This document shows positions 1-7,308 of a stretch of DNA of 42,463 nucleotides, piece after piece. Location of the stretch: NCBI RefSeq assembly GCF_004348995.1, contig NZ_SMKQ01000060.1, forward strand, positions 1 to 42,463, written 5' to 3'. A program made the translations under genes and the position numbers. The DNA is from Nonomuraea terrae (lineage in GTDB: Bacteria; Actinomycetota; Actinomycetes; Streptosporangiales; Streptosporangiaceae). The notes under the pieces were generated by a model. The model made no database searches. It worked only from the letters and a program-made list of their open reading frames with translations, and was not told the origin of the DNA. Each line of letters begins with the position of its first letter. The stretch's first letter is position 1.

Positions 1-85
1 CCACCCGCTGAGCTGCCGGATCGTCGGCGACGGCCCCGAGCCGGCCTCCGACCACTACGCGGTCCTGGCCGAGCTGCGCTACTAG
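1..85 (+). CDS. C-terminal end of an endonuclease/exonuclease/phosphatase-family protein (partial)
   Basis: Only the last 27 codons and the TAG stop (83-85) are in the window, read in the second frame. The tail contains SDHYAVLAEL. An Asp-His pair near the C-terminus, followed by a hydrophobic strand, is the usual last catalytic motif of the endonuclease/exonuclease/phosphatase fold (DNase I-like, sphingomyelinase-like), so this is probably such a phosphodiesterase. Substrate cannot be told from so short a piece. Its stop codon overlaps the stop of the convergent minus-strand gene in a shared CTAG, so there is no intergenic space. Confidence 0.6.
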   Translation, partial: HPLSCRIVGDGPEPASDHYAVLAELRY

Positions 86-396
86 AGCCAGCCCCGGGCG
101 CGGGCGTGCCGCACGGCCTCGATCCGGTTGCGGGCACCGGTCTCCTGGATGGCCGACGACAGGTAGTTGCGCACGGCCCACGGCACCGCCGTGCTCATCA
201 CGGCGGCGGACAGCGCCCCGTACGCGGCCATCGACACCATGATCACCACGCTGTACGTCACACCGCCCGGATCGATCTGCCGGCCGTACATGTTGGCGTT
301 GATCAGGTAGAGCATGACGGGGAAGGCGACGACGAAGATGATGTGGCGCCGGTTGCGCAGCAGGCGCAGGGCCTCGGTCTTGGCGTAGTGCGGCAT
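82..396 (-). pseudogene. Truncated ABC-2 permease fused in frame to the tail of a DesR-like response regulator
   Basis: The 104-residue frame starts with ATG at 396, overlapping the ATPase stop as TGATG. Residues 1 to about 74 look like the first third of an ABC-2 type permease: a basic N-terminus (EALRLLRNRRH), a first membrane helix around 20-35, a YGRQ-type loop and a second hydrophobic stretch at 48-72. From about residue 75 the sequence becomes VRNYLSSAIQETGARNR and ends in RARGWL, which is the recognition helix and tail of LuxR-type response regulators of the DesR kind. The common actinobacterial operon is ATPase-permease-histidine kinase-regulator, so the simplest reading is one in-frame deletion that removed most of the permease, the whole kinase and most of the regulator. 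The product is unlikely to function as either parent. Confidence 0.8.
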
Positions 397-1235
397 CAGG
401 ACTCCCTGGTGAGGGTGAGGAAGGCGGGTTCGAGGCCGGCGTCCGGCAGGCACACGTCGCGTACGTCGAGCGTGGTGCCCCGGTAGAGCCCGGCGCGGGT
501 GGCGTCCACGTCCGAGGTGTGCAGCGTGGCGACGCCCGCGGCGATCTCGACGGCGCTGACGCCCGGCAGCAGGCCGAGCCCGGCGGCCGGCTGGTCGCGG
601 AGCGAGAAGCGCACGCTCCGGCCGCCGGCGGCCGCCTTGATCTCGGCGGGGGTGCCGTCGGCCGCGAGCCTGCCCCCGGCGACGTCGACCGCCCGGTCGG
701 CGTCCTCGTCGGCGTCCTCCAGGTAGTGGGTGGCGAACAGCACGGTCCTGCATCCGGCCGCGTAGTCGTGCATGCCGGCCCAGAAGCGCAGCCTCGACTC
801 GACGTCCATGGCCACGGTGGGCTCGTCGAGCAGCAGGATCCTGGGCGCTCCGGCGATCGCGAGAGCGAACCTCACGCGCTGCGCCTGCCCGCCCGACAAC
901 TTGCCGGCCCGGCGGTCCGCGAGTTCGGACAGGTCGGCGAGCCGGAGCACCTCGTCCAGGGCGAGCGGGCGCGGGTAGAGGCGTCGTACCAGGTCGACGA
1001 GCTCTTTGACGGACAGCTCGGGGATGAGCGCGCCGTCCTGGAGCATGGCTCCCGGCTCGCCCGCCCGCACCGCCTCGGCGGGAGTGCGGCCGTTCAGGGT
1101 GATCCGGCCGCGCGTGGGCGCGAGGAGGCCGAGCAGGAGCTTGACGGAGGTCGACTTGCCCGCGCCGTTCGGGCCGAGCAGGGCCACGGTGGTGCCTGGC
1201 TCGATGGCGAGTGAGAGGTCGTCCACGGCGGGCAC
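396..1235 (-). CDS. ABC transporter ATP-binding protein, N-terminus apparently frameshifted
   Basis: ATPase of an ABC-2 type exporter. It shows Walker A (GPNGAGKST, near residue 20-28), the signature LSGGQAQR, Walker B (ILLLDEPT) and an H-loop (FATHY), followed by a C-terminal extension of about 90 residues. The intact frame opens only at a GTG at 1235, just before the first beta-strand. The expected upstream residues are present but split over two other frames: MNAIV from an ATG at 1278, then VDHVSKLYG, which includes the A-loop tyrosine that stacks on adenine. Restoring one G near 1263 and one G near 1239 would give a normal N-terminus. Either both bases are sequencing errors in G runs or the gene is decaying. 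Decay would agree with the truncated permease immediately downstream, which leaves this ATPase without a partner here. Confidence 0.8.
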   Translation of the reverse strand: MPAVDDLSLAIEPGTTVALLGPNGAGKSTSVKLLLGLLAPTRGRITLNGRTPAEAVRAGEPGAMLQDGALIPELSVKELVDLVRRLYPRPLALDEVLRLADLSELADRRAGKLSGGQAQRVRFALAIAGAPRILLLDEPTVAMDVESRLRFWAGMHDYAAGCRTVLFATHYLEDADEDADRAVDVAGGRLAADGTPAEIKAAAGGRSVRFSLRDQPAAGLGLLPGVSAVEIAAGVATLHTSDVDATRAGLYRGTTLDVRDVCLPDAGLEPAFLTLTRES

Positions 1236-1341
1236 GTCCCGTAGAGCTTGCTGACGTGGTCGACACGATGGCGTTCATGTTCAGAACGCTATGGCCGGGG
1301 ATCTTGCGCGGTTAGTGCGATCCATCCGGCTTAAGTCGCCG

Positions 1342-1665
1342 TTAGGGTCTCGGAGGGTTCATTCCCTTGACGTGTGACCAGCAAATGCGGACGAGTTCTG
1401 CGAGAAAGGTGGCACTACATCGGGCGAGTTCGACTCGGACGCCGATCGGCTTGCCGTTCCGCTCGATCAACTCAATGGACGCCGGGGCCTGCAAGGCGGT
1501 TGCCTCGGCAGCCTCAGCCGGCAGGGCAAAGGTGACGTGGGTTTCTCCCTCGACGCCGATCACGTTCTTGCCTTGGATCCGGATCGTGGGCCGTTTGAAG
1601 TGAGTTCCCTCCGTCGTGTCCGGCAGACTGAGTGCCAGGCTGCGTAGATCATGCACGGTGCTCAC
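1342..1665 (-). CDS. MmcQ/YjbR-family protein
   Basis: A 107-residue protein of the MmcQ/YjbR (CyaY-like fold) family. Recognisable features are the N-terminal SLPDTTEG pattern, the central strand FKRPTIRIQGKN and the C-terminal LAELVRICWSHVKG helix. Members bind DNA or have unknown roles, and no catalytic residues are apparent. GTG start at 1665. The upstream MDMPI-family gene ends 4 bases before it, so the two are surely co-transcribed. Length is typical for the family. The biological function is not predictable from the sequence. Confidence 0.8.
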   Translation of the reverse strand: MSTVHDLRSLALSLPDTTEGTHFKRPTIRIQGKNVIGVEGETHVTFALPAEAAEATALQAPASIELIERNGKPIGVRVELARCSATFLAELVRICWSHVKGMNPPRP

Positions 1666-1669
1666 CCGA

Positions 1670-2287
1670 TCACTCTCGCGTCAGCGAGGCGGTCCGGGGC
1701 CGCGGCAGCGGCCGTCGTCCGGTGATGGTCAGCAGGATGTCCTTGACTGGCATGTCGACGGGCTCACCCTCGCCCAGGCGTATGTCGGCGTCAGTGCCAC
1801 GCAACTGCATACCCGTGAGGTCGACCCCGAAGTAGGACAGGCTCCGGTCGTTCGCGGTAGCCAGCACGAGGGCCACGCGCTCGACCGGAGGCGACGGCAG
1901 CCCCAGCGGCTCGGTGATGTCAAGGCCGTGGATGGTGTCGTGACTCAGTGCGCCGGCAGGCCCCCCGCCTGGTGGCTGCCACGCGTTGGTGATGTTGGCG
2001 CGCAGACATTCGAGGAGTTCGGCATCGGACATACGGGTGGTGTCCTTGCGGGCGGCCCGGTCGGCGTACCGATCGAAGGAGAACCGCGCCGCGGCCAGTC
2101 CCGCCACGAGCCGGGGTAGGTTCGTGCGGAACGGCGCGGTGATGTGAGCGACGACTTCACGAATCCGCCACCCCGAGCACAGGGACGGGCTGTCCCACCC
2201 CTTGTCGGAGAGTCCGGCGAGCAGACTGGCCAGTCGCTCTCTCTCGGCGTGGATGTGCTGCTTCAGGTCTGCGTCGATCGATGACAT
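1670..2287 (-). CDS. Maleylpyruvate isomerase-family (MDMPI/DinB-like) mycothiol-dependent enzyme
   Basis: A 205-residue four-helix-bundle protein of the DinB/MDMPI superfamily. The N-terminal half has the family pattern CSGWRIREVVAHI, where the His is a metal ligand. The middle carries SHDTIHGLDIT, which supplies the second and third ligands with the typical H-x3-H-x2-D spacing. Characterised relatives are divalent-metal, mycothiol-using isomerases or S-transferases of the actinobacterial cytosol, but most have no known substrate. The gene lies 78 bases after an ECF sigma-factor gene on the same strand and 4 bases before a YjbR-family gene, so it may belong to that sigma factor's own operon. 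ATG start at 2287, preceded by AAGG about 8 bases upstream. Confidence 0.8.
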   Translation of the reverse strand: MSSIDADLKQHIHAERERLASLLAGLSDKGWDSPSLCSGWRIREVVAHITAPFRTNLPRLVAGLAAARFSFDRYADRAARKDTTRMSDAELLECLRANITNAWQPPGGGPAGALSHDTIHGLDITEPLGLPSPPVERVALVLATANDRSLSYFGVDLTGMQLRGTDADIRLGEGEPVDMPVKDILLTITGRRPLPRPRTASLTRE

Positions 2288-2365
2288 GAACGTGGCCTTC
2301 TGGTCGTAGTGGACGTGTCGCCCCTTATACGACGGAAGGCGGCTGGACTCATCGGTTCTTCTGAA

Positions 2366-3343
2366 TCAGGGTTCGAGCAGTTCAGGCAGACCGAACTCGC
2401 CGAAGCGGTCACCATGGCCCAGGAACGTGGCGATCTCGCTGATGCGCCCGTCCCGCAGTTCGAGCACCAAGAGGGCGAAGGGCATCAGGACCCCGTTCTG
2501 GTCTGGCCGATACTGACCGAGCGTCCAGCACCCGTTGGCTGACCCGCCGAGGAGGAGACGGTCCTCAGCGCAGGCATCCGACCCCGCCATCGCCGCAGCG
2601 ATATGGGCCGGCCCGTCCAGCCACCACAGGAAAGGCGGCATCCCCGACCGGGCATCGTGGGCCAGCACAGCGACCAGTTCGTGGACGTCGTGCGTCTGGA
2701 ACGCCTGCACATAGCGCTGCAGAAGATCGCGCTGAGTCACATTGTCCAGCTCCGGCACATCAGTGGGATGCGGTCGGTGCTTCTCTAGCGTTGCCCGCGC
2801 TCGCTGTAGTGCACTGTTCGCCGCCGCCACCGACGTCTCCATGACATCGGCGGCCTCCGCGGCGGTGAACCCGAGGACGTCCCGCAGCACCAGCACAACA
2901 CGCTGACGTGGCGGCAGCCACTGCAGAGCGGTGATGAAGGCCAGGCGCAGCGTCTCATGTCGCATCGCGAGGGACGCCGGGTCGACAGTTCCCATCAATC
3001 GAGAGTCCGCCAGCGGCTCCACCCACCGCGCAGCCGGAAGAGGGACTCCGATGTCAGTGTTGCCGCTCGATGCCGGCCCCATGTCCCACGGCAACGCCCG
3101 TCGCTCTGCGCTTCGCATCATGTCAAGGCAGACATTCGTGGCGATCCTATGCACCCAAGTTGAGAGCCCCGCTCGATCCGGGTCGTAGCCCTCGATGGCC
3201 CGCAACGCCCGCACCATCGTCTCCTGCACGGCGTCGTCGACCTCACTTGAGGAACCGAGGATGCGATAGCAGTACCCGGTCAACGGACCCCGCAACGATT
3301 CCAGAATCGTCAACAAAGAGTCGAGGTTATCCCTTACGACCAC
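2366..3343 (-). CDS. ECF RNA polymerase sigma factor with C-terminal SnoaL-like domain
   Basis: A 325-residue sigma-70 family protein. Region 2 is seen at roughly residues 20-85 (GYCYRILGSSSEVDDAVQET and STWVHRIATNVCLD). Region 4 is at about 140-190 (LPPRQRVVLVLRDVLGFTAAE). The remaining 130 residues form a SnoaL/NTF2-like domain ending GRISEIATFLG. This architecture (SigJ/SigG/TIGR02960 type) usually lacks a membrane anti-sigma partner, and the tail itself is thought to modulate activity. I see no anti-sigma gene nearby. The intact frame begins at GTG 3343; CATCAT six bases upstream could be a -10 element of a leaderless start, so an ordinary Shine-Dalgarno start is not clear. It probably drives the MDMPI and YjbR genes downstream, but this is inference. 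Confidence 0.88.
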   Translation of the reverse strand: MVVRDNLDSLLTILESLRGPLTGYCYRILGSSSEVDDAVQETMVRALRAIEGYDPDRAGLSTWVHRIATNVCLDMMRSAERRALPWDMGPASSGNTDIGVPLPAARWVEPLADSRLMGTVDPASLAMRHETLRLAFITALQWLPPRQRVVLVLRDVLGFTAAEAADVMETSVAAANSALQRARATLEKHRPHPTDVPELDNVTQRDLLQRYVQAFQTHDVHELVAVLAHDARSGMPPFLWWLDGPAHIAAAMAGSDACAEDRLLLGGSANGCWTLGQYRPDQNGVLMPFALLVLELRDGRISEIATFLGHGDRFGEFGLPELLEP

Positions 3344-3551
3344 TCACCCATGATGACATTGGATCGATGACCTCAGCAGGCGGGGCAGACGTTGCCGTCT
3401 CGCATCTCGTCGGCGTCATCGCCATGGCGCCGGGGGGAGCGGTTGGTCGCACAGCCGTACCCCTTCGAGTGACCGACTTTGGCATGGCCGCCGCCCTCGT
3501 TCGCTACTGCCAACTCGCCAAATGAGACGACGTCTTAGGCCATGACATTTG
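3344..3551. other. Intergenic region, nothing recognised
   Basis: About 200 bases between the sigma-factor start and the carbonic anhydrase stop. A plus-strand open stretch runs through it but has no family resemblance and no ribosome binding site that I can defend. A short palindrome, TGACA-TT-TGTCA (3543-3554), overlaps the carbonic anhydrase stop codon. No clear terminator with a T run is visible. Confidence 0.4.
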
Positions 3552-4085
3552 TCAGACCACGCGGCTCACCAGTCCCGTGTCGAGGCTGTAGTACGCGCCG
3601 ATCATGGTGGCCGCGCCGTGCAGGAGGGGATCGGCCCTCAGGAGGGCCACGGTACGCCGGATGTGCGCGTGCGCCATGGGCTCGACCTGGCCGTCGGCGG
3701 TGGAGTAGGCGGGTTCGAGCGCCGCGACGAGGTGGGGCAGCGCGCCGGGCAGCGTCTCCCGCCCGCGTAAGGCCTCGGCGGCCGCGGTGACCGCGCCGCA
3801 GCGCTGGTGGCCCAGCACGACCACGAGGGGCGCGCACAGGGCCTGCGGGCCGTACTGGACGGCGGCCGTGACGAGGGAGTCGAGAGTGTGCGCGGCCGTA
3901 CGGACGACCAGGAGGTCGCCGAGTCCGACGTCGAAGACGACCTCGGGCGGCACACGGGAGTCGATGCACGACAGGACCACCGCGCACGGTGACTGGCCTG
4001 CCGCGACCTGACGGCGACGCTCGGGATCCAGGCCCGGGCGGCGGTACGAGCCCGCCGCCCAGCGCCGGTTGCCCTGCTTGAGCAT
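3552..4085 (-). CDS. Beta-class carbonic anhydrase
   Basis: Zinc enzyme interconverting CO2 and bicarbonate in the cytosol. With an ATG start at 4085 (177 residues) it reads MLKQGNRRW, the usual beginning of the family's first helix. Zinc ligands are Cys40 in SCIDSR and His93/Cys96 in GHQRCG. Asp42 and Arg44 form the conserved Asp-Arg dyad. The frame can be extended to a GTG at 4136, but that adds an unconserved 17 residues that run straight through a perfect hairpin (4098-4117), so I prefer the shorter form; GGCGG lies about 9 bases before the ATG. It follows hisG on the same strand with a gap of about 95 bases and may be a separate transcript. Confidence 0.88.
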   Translation of the reverse strand: MLKQGNRRWAAGSYRRPGLDPERRRQVAAGQSPCAVVLSCIDSRVPPEVVFDVGLGDLLVVRTAAHTLDSLVTAAVQYGPQALCAPLVVVLGHQRCGAVTAAAEALRGRETLPGALPHLVAALEPAYSTADGQVEPMAHAHIRRTVALLRADPLLHGAATMIGAYYSLDTGLVSRVV

Positions 4086-4097
4086 GATCCAAATCCG

Positions 4098-4117
4098 CCT
4101 GGCGTCACCACGCCAGG
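4098..4117 (-). terminator. Perfect 8-bp hairpin between hisG and the carbonic anhydrase gene
   Basis: CCTGGCGT-CACC-ACGCCAGG forms an 8-bp perfect stem with a 4-base loop, 63 bases past the hisG stop and 12 bases before the preferred carbonic anhydrase ATG. No long T run follows on the minus strand (GGATTTGG). It may terminate or attenuate the hisEG transcript, or be an operator for the anhydrase gene. Confidence 0.45.
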
Positions 4118-4179
4118 CAACCGTTTCGTTACGCACGGCTGCGATATGCCCGGCATGCCGGTGACCTAGCGGGAAGATG

Positions 4180-5025
4180 TCAGAGGCGGCAGGCGTAGAT
4201 GTCGGTGACCAGAATGGCTCTTGCGCCGATGTCCCACAGTTTGTCCATCACCTGCTGGTGGCCTTTGCGCCGCACCATCGCGCGGACCGCCACCCAGCCC
4301 TCGCGGTGCAGCGGGGAGACCGTGGGGCCCTCCATGCCGGGCGTGAGCGCGATGGCCTCCTCTATGCGCTCGGCACGGATGTCGTAGTCCATCATGACGA
4401 AGTCGCGGGCGGTCACGACGCCCTGCAGGCGGCGTACGAGCTGCTCGACGCCCGGCGTGTCGATCGCGCCCTGCTGCTTGATGAGCACGGCCTCGGAGCG
4501 CATGATCGGGTCGCCGAACACCTCCAGGCCGACGTTGCGCAGGGTGGTGCCGGTCTCCACGACGTCGGCCACCGCGTCGGCCACGCCGAGCCGGATCGCG
4601 GTCTCGACGGCGCCGTCAAGCTTGATCACCCGCGCGTCCACACCCTCGTCGGACAGGTATTTCTCCAGCAGGCCCGCGTAGGAGGTGGCGATGCGCTGGC
4701 CGTCGAGGTCTTTGACGGACGTCATCGCGCCCGCGCGGGCGGCCAGGCGGAAGGTGGAGGCGCCGAAGCCGAGCGGCATGATCTCCTCGACCGGCGCGCC
4801 GGAGTCGATGAGCATGTCGCGGCCGGTGATGCCGGCGTCGAGGGTGCCCTCCCCGACGTAGACGGCGATGTCGCGCGGGCGCAGGAAGAACAGCTCACAG
4901 CCGTTCTCCTCGTCGACCACGACGAGCTCCTTGCTGTCTCTGCGCGACCGGTAGCCGGCCTCTTTGAGCATGTTCTGCGCGCCCTCGCTGAGCGCGCCCT
5001 TGTTCGGTACTGCCAGACGCAGCAT
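4180..5025 (-). CDS. hisG: ATP phosphoribosyltransferase (long form)
   Basis: First enzyme of histidine biosynthesis, joining ATP and PRPP. The 281 residues match the long, hexameric HisG. Residues 1-205 are the periplasmic-binding-like catalytic domains, with the PRPP loop DVVETGTTL at 154-162. The remainder is the ACT-like C-terminal regulatory domain (ending IGARAILVTDIYACRL) that binds histidine for feedback inhibition. ATG start at 5025 (MLRLAVPNKG). It lies 66 bases after hisE on the same strand; hisE-hisG is the usual actinobacterial pair. Confidence 0.96.
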   Translation of the reverse strand: MLRLAVPNKGALSEGAQNMLKEAGYRSRRDSKELVVVDEENGCELFFLRPRDIAVYVGEGTLDAGITGRDMLIDSGAPVEEIMPLGFGASTFRLAARAGAMTSVKDLDGQRIATSYAGLLEKYLSDEGVDARVIKLDGAVETAIRLGVADAVADVVETGTTLRNVGLEVFGDPIMRSEAVLIKQQGAIDTPGVEQLVRRLQGVVTARDFVMMDYDIRAERIEEAIALTPGMEGPTVSPLHREGWVAVRAMVRRKGHQQVMDKLWDIGARAILVTDIYACRL

Positions 5026-5091
5026 GTCAGGTCCTCGATGTCTCGATGGTGCTTCTCCAGGGGCTTTCTGCGGCGGCGGGCGCGGCGCGCC

Positions 5092-5355
5092 CTAGAGATG
5101 CTTGTAGACCTGGTCGAGGCCGATGCCCTTGGCGATCATGAGCACCTGCACGTGGTAGAGGAGCTGCGAGATCTCCTCGGCGGCCCTGTCGTCTGACTCG
5201 TGCTCGGCCGCCATCCAGCTCTCGGCGGCCTCCTCGACGACCTTCTTGCCGATGGCATGGACGCCGGCGTCGAGCGCGGCCACGGTGCCCGAGCCCGCGG
5301 GCCTCGTCCTGGCCTTCTCTGACAGCTCGGCGAACAGCTCTTCGAAGGTCTTCAT
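5092..5355 (-). CDS. hisE: Phosphoribosyl-ATP pyrophosphatase
   Basis: Second step of histidine biosynthesis: removes pyrophosphate from phosphoribosyl-ATP. The chosen ATG at 5355 gives 87 residues (MKTFEELFAELSEKA), the normal length for an actinobacterial stand-alone HisE, and is preceded by AGAGAGA. The all-alpha MazG-like core shows KKVVEEAAESWMAAEHE and EEISQLLYHVQVLM, with the acidic residues that bind magnesium. An upstream in-frame start would add 26 unconserved residues. It is the first gene of the hisEG unit. No T-box or leader peptide rich in His codons was seen upstream. Confidence 0.95.
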   Translation of the reverse strand: MKTFEELFAELSEKARTRPAGSGTVAALDAGVHAIGKKVVEEAAESWMAAEHESDDRAAEEISQLLYHVQVLMIAKGIGLDQVYKHL

Positions 5356-5468
5356 GGTCTCTCTCGTCGGTCGGCTGACGTGCGTGTCAAGCCTAGTCTG
5401 CGTCATGCGATGGCCTCGCCCCCCGTCCGCCACGCGAGACAGCCCAGGTCAAATCCCCGGAAAACAGC

Positions 5469-5510
5469 GCTGCCCGCCGGGCCTCCTGCGAGGGAGGCCC
5501 GGCGGGCAGC
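5469..5510 (-). terminator. Strong intrinsic terminator of the DEAD-box helicase gene
   Basis: An 18-bp perfect inverted repeat (5469-5486 with 5493-5510) with a 6-base loop, starting 13 bases past the helicase stop. On the minus strand it is followed by GCTGTTTTCC, a short T run, as expected for a Rho-independent terminator. It separates the helicase transcript from hisE downstream. Confidence 0.85.
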
Positions 5511-5523
5511 GGTGAAACAGGGG

Positions 5524-7308
5524 TCAGCGCTCGAAGCGGCGCCCACCGGTGTTGCTGCGGAAGCCACCGTTGCCGCGCTCGTCCGCGCGCCCGCCACCGG
5601 AACGGTAGCCGTCGCGCGGCCCGCGGTCGTCGGACCGGAAGCCGCGGTCACGCTCGGCCGAGAACGGACGGCCCCGGTCGGAACCGAAGCGCGTGCCGCG
5701 GTCGTCGGGACGGAAGCCGGGGCCGCGCTGGCCGCGGTCGTCCTGGCGGACAGGGCGGTCGTCGGAGCGGTAGCCGCCCCGCGGCCGGCTGTCGCGGCGG
5801 CGATCGTCGCCGACCGGCCGCGACTCCTGGGGACGGCCGAACGGCCGCTCCCCCTCGGTGTGCCGGCGCGGCCGGCGGTCGTCCGAGCCGGACACGAACG
5901 GCCGATCGCCGTTCTCGTGCCGGCGCGGGCCCGACCCGAACGAGCGCTCGCCGTCGTTGTCGTGTCGGCGCGGACGGCGGTCACCGTCGAAGTCACGGCG
6001 GCCACGACGGCCACGACGCTCGGAGGCGCCGCCGCCCTCACGGCGCGGGCGCAGCGGCTTGCGGACGTCGGGCTCCCACACCGGGATGGACTCGCCACTC
6101 GGCGTGCGGGCGCCCGTCACCTCGGCGATCCGGGGATGACCGGGGGTGGCCTTGAGCCGGAACGGCTGGATGCCGGCGCGGCGGGTCAGCGCGTCGGTCG
6201 CGCGGCGCTCGTTGGGCAGCACCAGCGTGACGACCGTGCCCTTCTCGCCCGCGCGCGCCGTACGGCCGCCGCGGTGCAGGTAGCTCTTGTGGTCCTGCGG
6301 CGGGTCGACGTGCAGGACCAGGCTGATGTTGTCGACGTGGATGCCGCGGGCGGCGACGTCGGTGCAGACCAGCACGTTGACAGCGCCCTCGCGGAACTCG
6401 GCGAGGATGCGCGTGCGCTGGTTCTGGCGCTTGCCGCCGTGCAGGCCGCCCGACTTGACGCCGACCCGGGCCAGCTGCTTGCAGAGCCGGTCGACGCCGT
6501 GCTGGGTGCGCACGAAGATGATCGTACGGCCCTCGCGGTTGGCGATCTCGGCGATGACGTCGAACTTGTCGTCGCGCGTGACCTGCATCACGTGGTGCTC
6601 CATGGTCTCGACCGGCGAGGTCGCGGGGGCCACGGAGTGGGTGATCGGGTCCTTCAGGAAGCGCCGCACCAGCTTGTCGACGTCGCCGTCGAGCGTGGCG
6701 GAGAACAGCAGCCGCTGCCCGTCGGACGGAGTCTGCGCGAGCAGCTCGGTGACGACGGGGAAGAAGCCGAGGTCGCACATGTGGTCGGCCTCGTCCAGAA
6801 CGCTGACGTCGATCTCGGCCAGCGAGCACTCGCCCTGCCGGATCAGGTCACCGAGGCGGCCCGGGGTGGCGATGACGACGTCGACACCGCGCCGCAGCGC
6901 CTCGATCTGCTTGCCCATGGACATGCCGCCGACGATGACCTTCATCCGCAGCCCGAGGCCGCGGCCGAGCGGCTCGAGCGCGTCGTGGACCTGGAGGGCG
7001 AGCTCACGGGTGGGCACGAGAATCATCGCGCGCGGACGGCCAGGGGCGGGCCTGGTGCCGGCGATGCGGGCCATGGTGGGCAGGCCGAAGGCCAGTGTCT
7101 TGCCGGAGCCGGTCTGGCCGCGGCCGAGCACGTCGTGGCCGGCGAGCACGTCGGGGATCGTCGCGCTCTGGATGGGGAACGGGCTGTCGAAGCCCAGCTT
7201 GGCCAGTCCGGTGACGAGCGGCTTCGGCAGGCCGAGCAGCTCGAACTCGGACGGGCCCGGCTCGGGAGTCTCACCGAGCGTGGGCATGACAGCGTCAAGC
7301 ATGGTCAC
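5524..7308 (-). CDS. DEAD-box ATP-dependent RNA helicase with long Arg/Gly-rich tail
   Basis: RNA-remodelling ATPase, probably for ribosome assembly or mRNA decay. Motifs in order (GTG-start numbering): Q motif PIQSATIP near 45-52, Walker A GQTGSGKT 64-71, PTREL 99-103, TPGRL 148-152, VLDEADHM 171-178, SAT 203-205, TDVAARGI 316-323 and HRGGRTARAG 345-354. After about residue 423 comes a roughly 170-residue low-complexity tail rich in Arg, Gly, Asp and Ser, with recurring RRPRRH, DGERSFG/GDRPF and DDRG units. Such tails bind RNA and may drive condensate formation. GTG at 7308 sits 10 bases after GGAAAGG; the ATG at 7302 is a close alternative. The gene is monocistronic, with a strong terminator. 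Confidence 0.93.
   Translation of the reverse strand: MTMLDAVMPTLGETPEPGPSEFELLGLPKPLVTGLAKLGFDSPFPIQSATIPDVLAGHDVLGRGQTGSGKTLAFGLPTMARIAGTRPAPGRPRAMILVPTRELALQVHDALEPLGRGLGLRMKVIVGGMSMGKQIEALRRGVDVVIATPGRLGDLIRQGECSLAEIDVSVLDEADHMCDLGFFPVVTELLAQTPSDGQRLLFSATLDGDVDKLVRRFLKDPITHSVAPATSPVETMEHHVMQVTRDDKFDVIAEIANREGRTIIFVRTQHGVDRLCKQLARVGVKSGGLHGGKRQNQRTRILAEFREGAVNVLVCTDVAARGIHVDNISLVLHVDPPQDHKSYLHRGGRTARAGEKGTVVTLVLPNERRATDALTRRAGIQPFRLKATPGHPRIAEVTGARTPSGESIPVWEPDVRKPLRPRREGGGASERRGRRGRRDFDGDRRPRRHDNDGERSFGSGPRRHENGDRPFVSGSDDRRPRRHTEGERPFGRPQESRPVGDDRRRDSRPRGGYRSDDRPVRQDDRGQRGPGFRPDDRGTRFGSDRGRPFSAERDRGFRSDDRGPRDGYRSGGGRADERGNGGFRSNTGGRRFER

Noticed and set aside
3358..3525. Small plus-strand gene between the sigma factor and carbonic anhydrase
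   Set aside because: The frame has no recognisable family or ribosome binding site.
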